In this document: positions 15,793 through 21,674 of the stretch, one piece after another | Layout: each line of letters starts with the position of its first letter | Numbering within the stretch: the stretch's first letter is position 1 | From: Emticicia sp943368675 | GTDB lineage: Bacteria > Bacteroidota > Bacteroidia > Cytophagales > Spirosomataceae | Assembly (NCBI GenBank): GCA_943368675.1 | Contig: CALRLN020000021.1 | Coordinates: 1 to 24,377, forward strand | Length of the DNA stretch: 24,377 nt | Reading direction: 5' to 3' | Position numbers and translations under genes: made by a program | Notes under the pieces: generated by a model | The model's input: the letters and a program-made list of their open reading frames with translations, nothing else | What the model was told of the DNA's origin: nothing | Database searches by the model: none

Positions 15793-16413
15793 TCAATCCT
15801 TTGATTTTAAATACTTTTGCACTTCTGTTTTAATTTCTTTTTTCACTTCTTCCCAATTAATAGGAATTATCATGTTCAAATCAATGTCATTATCAGCATC
15901 TTCAAAATAGACCAAACTTTGAAGTAACATAAATATTTCAGTATTATATTTTTGTTGATACCATTCTATAATCTGCTTCATCGAATAGTACTTTAACATA
16001 AAATATAAATCTATAAAACCCCTTTTTCTCCCTCTGTTGGTAATTGCTGCCATTTTCATACTTGCAATATCCGCCAACATAATCATTCTTATTCCATCTA
16101 TTTCAATAAGATTATTTGAAGGTTTATAGGGGTACTTCAAAATATCAACTTTAATATCCTTTATTTGACCCTGCAAAAAATAACCTCTGTTAAGACTTCC
16201 CTTAAAATTGTATTTCTCTTTTAGTTCAGCAGAAAGCGTAATAGAATCGAAAGTCACATTAGTAAACAAATCAATATCAACTGAAATTCTATGACCAATC
16301 TGTAGGGCAAAAGCTGTTCCTCCAACTAAATAAAATTCACTTAATAGGGGGTTTTTCATCAACTCCCTTAAAACTCCCAAAGTTTCGGGATAGACTGACT
16401 GAGTTTGTAACAT
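15793..16413 (-). CDS. AbiEii/AbiGii-like nucleotidyltransferase toxin family protein
   Basis: 206 residues. The nucleotidyltransferase signature of the AbiEii family is clear: YLVGGTAFALQIGHRISVDIDLF, with the GG-T at 31-33 and the metal-binding Asp46-x-Asp48. It is followed by VDILKYPYKP and DIASMKMAAITNRGRKRGFIDLYFML, the C-terminal helical part with its conserved Lys and Asp. AbiEii proteins are the toxin half of type IV toxin-antitoxin/abortive infection pairs, transferring nucleotides to cellular targets. Here the start overlaps the upstream small gene by 46 bases, the arrangement of a coupled pair. Toxicity is inferred from family; some relatives have other roles. Confidence 0.87.
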   Translation of the reverse strand: MLQTQSVYPETLGVLRELMKNPLLSEFYLVGGTAFALQIGHRISVDIDLFTNVTFDSITLSAELKEKYNFKGSLNRGYFLQGQIKDIKVDILKYPYKPSNNLIEIDGIRMIMLADIASMKMAAITNRGRKRGFIDLYFMLKYYSMKQIIEWYQQKYNTEIFMLLQSLVYFEDADNDIDLNMIIPINWEEVKKEIKTEVQKYLKSKD

Positions 16414-16667
16414 CTGAATTCTTCTTTAGGTATTTCATAATAGAAGCTACAAAAGTTTAAAGCAAGGTCTGATAAGTACCGCATTTGCACAATTTCTTCT
16501 TTTATCTTTTCAATGCCATAGTACTTATTCATTTCCACCCAATCAGACAACTTACCATTCATTAAAATTCGATTAATGACATCACGTATATGCACATCAA
16601 AATCAATCTCATCAAAATTGACATCCCAGAAGGCGGCTTTTGATATGTTTGGTTTTGCTTTTGACAT
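16368..16667 (-). CDS. DUF6922-like protein, putative antitoxin partner of the AbiEii-like gene
   Basis: 99 residues. The opening AAFWDVNFDEIDFDVHIRDVINRILMNGKLSDWVEMNKYYG and the closing PKEEFRCYKL match the pattern I recall for the DUF6922 family, small proteins commonly found directly before AbiEii-type nucleotidyltransferase genes. It is acidic, helical, has no signal and probably binds DNA or its partner. It overlaps the toxin-like gene by 46 bases, implying translational coupling, and starts 4 bases after the ribH stop. It replaces the AbiEi antitoxin of the classical system, to which I see no similarity. Confidence 0.75.
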   Translation of the reverse strand: MSKAKPNISKAAFWDVNFDEIDFDVHIRDVINRILMNGKLSDWVEMNKYYGIEKIKEEIVQMRYLSDLALNFCSFYYEIPKEEFRCYKLSQSIPKLWEF

Positions 16668-16671
16668 AGGT

Positions 16672-17151
16672 CTATTGTAATCCTAACATTTTAATGGCTG
16701 TAATGGCAGCTTCATCACCTTTATTGCCATGTATTCCGCCAGCCCGGTCAAGGGCTTGTTGCTGATTATTTGGGGTCAATACGCCAAAAATAACAGGCTT
16801 ATTATATTTCAAAGCTACTTCGGTTAAGCCACCTGCTACAGCATGATTGATATAATCATTATGCTTGGTTTCGCCCTGAATCACGCATCCCAAGGCAATT
16901 ACTGCATCTATCTCGGGTTTCTGAGCAAATACCTGTGAGCCGAAACTTAATTCAAAGCTACCGGGTACATTAGCACGAAGAATATTTTCTACTTTGGCCC
17001 CATTATCTAATAAAGTCTGATATGCCCCTTCAAAGAGCGCCTCTGTGATTTCACTATTCCATTCGGCAACAATAATGGCAAATTTTTTCCGGCTTACATC
17101 AGGCAAACCTGCAATATTGAATACACTAAGATTTTTGTGGGCTGACGACAT
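16672..17151 (-). CDS. ribH: 6,7-dimethyl-8-ribityllumazine synthase
   Basis: 159 residues, standard length. The enzyme condenses the ribitylaminouracil intermediate with 3,4-dihydroxybutanone 4-phosphate in the penultimate step of riboflavin synthesis and forms pentameric or icosahedral shells. Family motifs seen: FAIIVAEWNSEITEALFEGA near the N-terminus, VPGSFELSFGSQ, ALGCVIQGETKHNDYINHAVAGGL with the catalytic His region, and FGVLTPNNQQQALDRAGG near the C-terminus. It has a separate upstream terminator (that of the TPR gene), so it probably opens a new transcript that continues into the toxin-antitoxin-like pair. Confidence 0.96.
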   Translation of the reverse strand: MSSAHKNLSVFNIAGLPDVSRKKFAIIVAEWNSEITEALFEGAYQTLLDNGAKVENILRANVPGSFELSFGSQVFAQKPEIDAVIALGCVIQGETKHNDYINHAVAGGLTEVALKYNKPVIFGVLTPNNQQQALDRAGGIHGNKGDEAAITAIKMLGLQ

Positions 17152-17195
17152 TTTTACACTATTTTAAATATAACTACAGAACAGTATTTATTAAA

Positions 17196-17227
17196 AAAGG
17201 GACAAACCTCGTTCGGCTTATCCCTTT
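17196..17227 (-). terminator. Terminator of the TPR protein gene
   Basis: On the minus strand AAAGGGATAA (17227-17218) pairs with TTTGTCCCTTT (17206-17196), with one mismatch in the upper stem, followed by a run of T. It lies 25 bases past the TPR gene stop and before ribH. Confidence 0.7.
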
Positions 17228-17251
17228 GATTATAACTATAATAACCAAATT

Positions 17252-17947
17252 TTACTCGCCGACTATGCCTTCGAGTTTGGACTTATATTTCTTCGCATTT
17301 GTTACTTCTCCTGAATCAGGGAATTTTTCCAGAATCTGATTGTAGGCATCTAAAGCTGATTTATTGTCTTTAGCCGTTTCGTAAGCTGCGGCTAATTTCA
17401 TCAGATATAGTGGTGTGAAAAACTTATTAGGTTTGTAATCAGCAGCTTTTTTATAATAGCTGATAGCCTCTTCTGTATTTTTTTTCTCCATATAAGCGTC
17501 ACCAATCAAAGCATAGGCACGGCCCTGAACAAGCAAATCGTTTGAGCTGAAGCTTTTTAAATGCTCTATACCCTCATCATATTTACCTTGTTTAACCAAA
17601 GCAACTCCGGCATAGAAATTTGCCAGGTTTCCGGCGTCAGTAGAACCGTAGTTAGAGGCCACACTTAATAAACCTTCGTTACCGCCGGTGCCATTAAGTG
17701 CTTGTTTTAAAGAATCTGCTTCAAAAGCATAAACAGCATTAAACATCGCTACCTGTGCTTCTTCGTCTTGTGATTTTGACCAATAATTATATCCTACAAT
17801 ACCCAGAATTATTGCCAGAATCCCTCCACCCACATAAGTAAGCAACATTTGATTCTTTTTCAAAAAACCTTCTGCTTTTCCAAACTCTTGTTTTAAAGCA
17901 TCTGCACTTTCAAGAATCTCAATTCCTGTTTTTTCTTTTTTCGCCAT
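17252..17947 (-). CDS. Membrane-anchored tetratricopeptide repeat protein
   Basis: 231 residues. A charged cytoplasmic N-terminus is followed by one transmembrane helix at about 35-55 (LLTYVGGGILAIILGIVGYNYW). After it come tandem helical repeats typical of TPRs (LANFYAGVALVKQGKYDEGIEHLKSF, GRAYALIGDAYMEKKNTEEAISYYKKAADYKP, LYLMKLAAAYETAKDNKSALDAYNQILEKFP). The layout resembles YfgM-like periplasmic TPR anchors, but I do not assert orthology. It probably acts as a scaffold for envelope protein complexes. It is a single-gene unit with a -7 promoter element and leader hairpin upstream and a terminator downstream. Confidence 0.85.
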   Translation of the reverse strand: MAKKEKTGIEILESADALKQEFGKAEGFLKKNQMLLTYVGGGILAIILGIVGYNYWSKSQDEEAQVAMFNAVYAFEADSLKQALNGTGGNEGLLSVASNYGSTDAGNLANFYAGVALVKQGKYDEGIEHLKSFSSNDLLVQGRAYALIGDAYMEKKNTEEAISYYKKAADYKPNKFFTPLYLMKLAAAYETAKDNKSALDAYNQILEKFPDSGEVTNAKKYKSKLEGIVGE

Positions 17948-18026
17948 TTTTTAGAACTCTTGTTTGATTGTACTGAGTATCAGAACGTTATCATACAATC
18001 AAGATATTTTATTAATACTTTTGAAT

Positions 18027-18054
18027 GTCCGCATTTTTTCGGACTGCAAAGTTA
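18027..18054 (-). promoter_or_regulatory. Predicted -7 element and leader hairpin of the TPR gene
   Basis: TAACTTTG on the minus strand (18054-18047) exactly matches TAnnTTTG and is followed by CAG. The inverted repeat GTCCG (18027-18031) / CGGAC (18040-18044) lies immediately downstream, where the transcript should start. No clear TTTG -33 element is present at the right distance. Confidence 0.4.
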
Positions 18055-18283
18055 TGAAATTGATTTTGAACTTGTTATATTCTTTAATAAAATTTATAAC
18101 AATTCTTATTATTTTCGTCAGGATTCTTCTTTTTCCAAATAATTAAAGGGTTTGTCCAACAAAATTTATTGTTCATAAGAACCTTAGTGGTCACTGAAAC
18201 AGATATGAGAGTGCAATACTTATAATAAAATCCAATAAAAAAGCCGGAAATAGTACATTCCCGACTTTTGATATAATAAGTTT
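18055..18283. other. Intergenic region with terminator of the AlbA_2 gene
   Basis: Non-coding stretch between the TPR gene promoter and the AlbA_2 gene stop. Two short open frames over its left part (17960-18146) look spurious: hydrophobic, overlapping each other in different frames, and facing against the flanking genes. Apart from the terminator at 18239-18269 I see nothing in it. Confidence 0.5.
18239..18269 (-). terminator. Terminator of the AlbA_2 protein gene
   Basis: On the minus strand AAAAGTCGGGAA (18269-18258) pairs with TTTCCGGCTTTT (18250-18239), 12 pairs with two G-U wobbles, loop of seven, then TTTATTGG. It lies 14 bases past the gene's stop. Confidence 0.7.
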
Positions 18284-18961
18284 TTAAGCTGCTATAAAAA
18301 AATCCTGTACCTCATGTGGCTGTACTTTTATTACATTAGCCAACACTAAAACGATTAAGGTACGGGAAGCAATTTTACGGGGAATATTGGCAATGCTGGC
18401 ATACATATCAACCGTAATCTTCTCATTATCTGCCAGGTATTTCATCAGGGTTCTTTCTTTATCTCCGTAATGAAACCTGATATTATTTGCTTTGCGTTCG
18501 CCTTTTAAAATTTCCCTCATTTCTTTACTGGCCTGTACAGAGCGGTCTTCAACCCGTACATAGGCACGTCGGTTTTCAACTATTCCGTCGAGGTCAACAT
18601 AATGGGGTTTTAAAGAACTTTTAGGAATATCAAATATCAATACTTCCCTGTCGCCCTCCACTGCCACATGCCTCACTTCATACTCAATAGCCGGGAAGAT
18701 ATGCCGCTCAATGGCTCTTTGTAAAATAAACTCATCTTCATCTGCAAACTTGAGCCCTTTGATACTCTTATCATCACCGACACCGATAATGAGCTTCCCG
18801 CCGTCTGAATTAGCGAAAGCGACAATTTCACGGATAATCTTTTCCGGATGATTAGTCTTAAGCTTAAACTCAACATGCTTGTTTTCTCCGTGTCTCACAA
18901 GCTCTCTGAGCTCCCGTAAATCATTTCTTGATTGCAGGGTATATTGATGATCCAATATCAT
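18284..18961 (-). CDS. AlbA_2 (Schlafen-like) domain protein with C-terminal winged-helix-like region
   Basis: 225 residues. The AlbA_2 domain occupies about 20-150, with ENKHVEFKLKTNHPEKIIREIVAFANSDGGKLIIGVGDDKSIKGL as the diagnostic block (EFK, A-F-A-N-x-x-G-G, IGV) and LKPHYVDLDGIVENRRAYVRVEDRSV downstream. Such proteins are usually annotated as ATP-binding or RNA-binding transcriptional regulators related to Schlafen; some are linked to phage defence and others are simply regulators. The tail (KERTLMKYLADNEKITVDMYASIANIPRKIASRTLIVLVLANVI) looks like a winged helix. No nuclease partner or defence gene is adjacent, so I treat it as a probable regulator. The gene is monocistronic with its own terminator. 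Confidence 0.85.
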   Translation of the reverse strand: MILDHQYTLQSRNDLRELRELVRHGENKHVEFKLKTNHPEKIIREIVAFANSDGGKLIIGVGDDKSIKGLKFADEDEFILQRAIERHIFPAIEYEVRHVAVEGDREVLIFDIPKSSLKPHYVDLDGIVENRRAYVRVEDRSVQASKEMREILKGERKANNIRFHYGDKERTLMKYLADNEKITVDMYASIANIPRKIASRTLIVLVLANVIKVQPHEVQDFFIAA

Positions 18962-19097
18962 TTCCCGAATGATTCTGGTTTCCTAAAAATAAATCAAACA
19001 GTTCAATTTTGCAAGAACTATTTTCTACGTAAACGAATATTATCGGCAAAAGTTTATATAATCATCATAAACCTTCGAAATTATTTATCTGTAATAC

Positions 19098-19811
19098 CTA
19101 TACATGAAAGACATTCATCAGCAAAGCAGCTAATACTCCGCCTATAATTGGTCCTATTATCGGAATCCAGGCATAACCCCAATCATTGGCCCCTTTACCC
19201 GAAATCGGTAAAAGTGCATGTGCTATGCGAGGGCCCAAATCACGTGCAGGGTTTATGGCATATCCTGTCGGGCCACCTAAAGACAAACCAATTGACCATA
19301 CCAGGAACCCAACCAATAAAGGACCATAGCCGGACTCCGGCATGCTATAAAATGAAGAGGAGGCCAGTATTAATACAATAGTGCCTATTACTTCTGAAAG
19401 GATATTGCCTGTTGTATGACGTACAGCCGGAGCAGTAGCAAATATGCCCAGTTTAGCACCTTTGTCTTCAGTAATGCTCCAGTGTGGCAGGTATACCAAC
19501 CAGACCAGAATAGCTCCAATAAAAGCTCCTATTAGTTGTGCTGCAATAAAGGGCAATACGTTTGTCCAATCGCCTGTCTTTACAGCCATAGCCACAGTAA
19601 CAGCAGGATTAAGATGAGCTGCCGAACTACCGAATTTCTGAGCTACGAAGATACCTGACATTACGGCAAATGCCCAACCCGCAGTAATAGCAAGCCATCC
19701 GGCATTTTCACCTTTTGAGCCTTTTAATAATACATTGGCAACTACTCCGTCGCCTAAGAGAATAAGTACTGCCGTACCGATAAGTTCGCCAATAAAGTTA
19801 GAGGTTTGCAT
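19098..19811 (-). CDS. MIP family channel, aquaglyceroporin (GlpF-like) type
   Basis: 237 residues with six predicted membrane helices and the two half-helix NPA motifs, HLNPAVTVAMAV (NPA at 68-70) and INPARDLGPRIAH (NPA at 187-189, selectivity Arg190). The Asp191 that follows NPAR is the residue that distinguishes glycerol facilitators from water-only aquaporins, and GPTGYAINPARDLGPR reads as the GlpF form. It should conduct glycerol and other small uncharged solutes across the inner membrane. No glycerol kinase or GlpR-type gene lies nearby, so the physiological substrate is not confirmed. It is divergent from purB, and a palindrome lies 62 bases upstream of the start. Confidence 0.9.
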   Translation of the reverse strand: MQTSNFIGELIGTAVLILLGDGVVANVLLKGSKGENAGWLAITAGWAFAVMSGIFVAQKFGSSAAHLNPAVTVAMAVKTGDWTNVLPFIAAQLIGAFIGAILVWLVYLPHWSITEDKGAKLGIFATAPAVRHTTGNILSEVIGTIVLILASSSFYSMPESGYGPLLVGFLVWSIGLSLGGPTGYAINPARDLGPRIAHALLPISGKGANDWGYAWIPIIGPIIGGVLAALLMNVFHV

Positions 19812-19872
19812 TGTTAGGTTTTGTTGGTTTAGGTTGAAAAGAGTAGCAATTTAATTTTTTTTTGATACAACA

Positions 19873-19886
19873 ACTAATGCATTAGT
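19873..19886. promoter_or_regulatory. Perfect palindrome ACTAATGCATTAGT, possible operator of the GlpF-like gene
   Basis: A 14-base perfect palindrome on the upstream side of the channel gene. Read on the minus strand, the motif TAATGC occurs twice here (TAATGCTTTAA and TAATGCATTAG), 15 bases apart, suggesting a pair of binding half-sites. No regulator is adjacent. Confidence 0.4.
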
Positions 19887-20055
19887 ATTAAAGCATTAAA
19901 TTTGTAGGAGATTATATAAGGCACAAGAGTGCTGATAGACAAATGTTGGAGATACCCATTTTCTCTGAGTTTATTTTATTCACTATGCATAGGCTTAATG
20001 CCAAAAATTCGTCAGTATCTCTAAGCAGAATAATAGGCTTAAGATATAATTTGCG

Positions 20056-20063
20056 TATCTTTG
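20056..20063 (+). promoter_or_regulatory. Predicted -7 promoter element of purB
   Basis: TATCTTTG is an exact match to TAnnTTTG, the Bacteroidota -7 box. Transcription would start near 20070, giving a leader of about 90 bases. No convincing TTTG lies at the -33 position, so confidence is limited. Confidence 0.4.
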
Positions 20064-20160
20064 TACACCTCATAAAAAATGCACTTACTATTAATGTAGC
20101 TATCTTAGATAATTTACAACCTCTGCTTAAGAGTATTGGCTACAATTAAACTAAATATTT

Positions 20161-21504
20161 ATGATTTTAAATGCCCTTTCTGCTATTTCTCCCGTTGATG
20201 GTCGTTACCGTAAACAAGTGGAAGACTTAGCGAAGTATTTTTCAGAATTCGGCTTGATTTATTACCGTGTTCGTGTAGAAATTGAATATTTTATTGCTTT
20301 AGCCGAGCTCCCTCTGCCGCAGCTTTCTGCTTTTCAGAAATCATATTACAAAGATTTAAGAGCCATTTATCAGAACTTTTCGGAAGAAGATGCCCTTAAA
20401 ATCAAAGAAATCGAAAAAACGACTAATCATGATGTAAAAGCAGTTGAGTATTTTATCAAAGAAGCTTTTGATAAATTAGGTATCAGTCAGTATGCCGAGT
20501 TTATTCACTTTGGTCTTACATCGCAGGATATTAATAACACCGCCATTCCACTTTCATTAAAAGAAGCGCTTGAAAATAGCTTATCACCTATATTTGCACA
20601 GGTCTTAGAAAAACTCTATGCTTTGGCTGAACAATGGAAAGATATTTCTCTATTGGCACATACCCACGGACAGCCCGCCTCACCTACCCGTTTAGGCAAA
20701 GAAATATTGGTATTTTGTGAGCGTTTAGAAAAACAAATCGAACTATTAAAGACTATCCCGTATGCAGCTAAATTTGGTGGAGCAACGGGTAATTTCAATG
20801 CTCACCATGTTGCCTATCCTCAGACTGACTGGGTTGCTTTTGGAAATGCTTTTGTAAATGACCAATTGGGGCTGTATCGTAGCCAGAAAACCACACAGAT
20901 TGAACATTATGACATGTTGGCGGCTCTGAATGATAATATCAAACGTATCAACAATATACTTATTGATTTCTCACGTGATGTCTGGACTTATGTCTCTATG
21001 GGTTATTTCAAACAGAAAATAAAAGCAGGAGAGATTGGGTCTTCGGCTATGCCTCATAAAGTGAACCCTATTGATTTTGAAAACGCTGAAGGGAACCTCG
21101 GTGTAGCCAATGCGCTTTTTGAGCATTTTTCTGCCAAGTTACCTATTTCCCGCCTTCAAAGAGATTTAACAGACTCTACAGTATTACGCAACTTGGGTAT
21201 ACCCGTAGCCCATACGGTTATTGCACTGAAATCGCTGTTGAAAGGCTTAGACAAACTGGAACTCAATAAAGAAGCCATAGACAATCATTTAGAAGAAAAC
21301 TGGGCAGTAGTAGCAGAGGGGATTCAGACCATATTAAGAAGAGAAGGTTTCCCGAAACCCTATGAGGCACTTAAATCTCTGACGCGTACAAACGAGAAAA
21401 TTACAGAAAAGAAAATAAAGGAGTTTATCGATACGCTTGATGTAGGCGAAAAAGTAAAATATGAGCTTCGCCATATCACTCCGTTTAACTATACCGGTAT
21501 TTAA
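20161..21504 (+). CDS. purB: Adenylosuccinate lyase
   Basis: 447 residues. The enzyme removes fumarate from SAICAR and from adenylosuccinate, acting twice in purine nucleotide synthesis. It belongs to the fumarase/aspartase superfamily, and the signature loop GSSAMPHKVNPIDFENAEGN is clear. Other family motifs seen: SPVDGRYRKQVEDL at the N-terminus, EKTTNHDVKAVEYF, FGLTSQDINNTAIP and AHTHGQPASPTRLGKE with the catalytic His. SPVDGRY and the length match the E. coli PurB branch rather than the shorter Bacillus form. Monocistronic: its own promoter region upstream, and a strong terminator 60 bases past the stop. Confidence 0.97.
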   Translation: MILNALSAISPVDGRYRKQVEDLAKYFSEFGLIYYRVRVEIEYFIALAELPLPQLSAFQKSYYKDLRAIYQNFSEEDALKIKEIEKTTNHDVKAVEYFIKEAFDKLGISQYAEFIHFGLTSQDINNTAIPLSLKEALENSLSPIFAQVLEKLYALAEQWKDISLLAHTHGQPASPTRLGKEILVFCERLEKQIELLKTIPYAAKFGGATGNFNAHHVAYPQTDWVAFGNAFVNDQLGLYRSQKTTQIEHYDMLAALNDNIKRINNILIDFSRDVWTYVSMGYFKQKIKAGEIGSSAMPHKVNPIDFENAEGNLGVANALFEHFSAKLPISRLQRDLTDSTVLRNLGIPVAHTVIALKSLLKGLDKLELNKEAIDNHLEENWAVVAEGIQTILRREGFPKPYEALKSLTRTNEKITEKKIKEFIDTLDVGEKVKYELRHITPFNYTGI

Positions 21505-21564
21505 TAAATTAACTACCGGTTATAAAGTAATTAAAGAAACAACCTCATCTTTCTTCCCTTTACC

Positions 21565-21600
21565 GTAGCAGCATGAGCAATCGTGTTGCTACATTTTTTT
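21565..21600 (+). terminator. Rho-independent terminator of purB
   Basis: GTAGCAGCATG (21565-21575) pairs with CGTGTTGCTAC (21582-21592), 11 pairs including two G-U wobbles, loop AGCAAT. It is followed by A and seven T residues (21594-21600). Confidence 0.85.
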
Positions 21601-21614
21601 ATATGTGGGTTTCC

Positions 21615-21645
21615 TTGCAAATCAGCTAATCTCTCATCATTTTTG
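21615..21645 (+). promoter_or_regulatory. Predicted promoter of the SNF2-family helicase gene
   Basis: TTG (21615-21617) and CATTTTTG (21638-21645) are 20 bases apart, matching the Bacteroidota -33/-7 pattern with one mismatch in the first base of TAnnTTTG. The predicted start falls near 21652, in GTAGTTTGTACTAC, a small inverted repeat. The ATG is about 23 bases further on. Confidence 0.35.
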
Positions 21646-21674
21646 TAGTTTGTACTACCGCCAAAGTCTTAGCC

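Larger units (their letters stand above)
19812..20160. other. Divergent regulatory region between GlpF-like gene and purB
   Basis: 349 bases holding the start regions of both genes. It contains a palindrome (19873-19886) on the GlpF-like side and a -7 promoter element (20056-20063) on the purB side. A 68-codon open frame at 19943-20149 overlaps the predicted purB promoter and resembles no known protein, so I leave it out. A T/A-run at 19852-19863 is the only low-complexity stretch. Confidence 0.6.

Noticed and set aside
17960..18146. Two 60-codon open frames between the TPR and AlbA_2 genes
   Set aside because: They overlap each other in different frames, cover the TPR gene's promoter and hairpin, and encode hydrophobic AT-driven sequence.
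18284..18961. AlbA_2 protein as part of a phage-defence system
   Set aside because: No nuclease, helicase or other defence partner is adjacent; the gene stands alone with its own terminator.
19943..20149. A 68-codon rightward open frame before purB
   Set aside because: It overlaps the predicted purB promoter, has no recognisable domain and uses unremarkable codons; probably chance.
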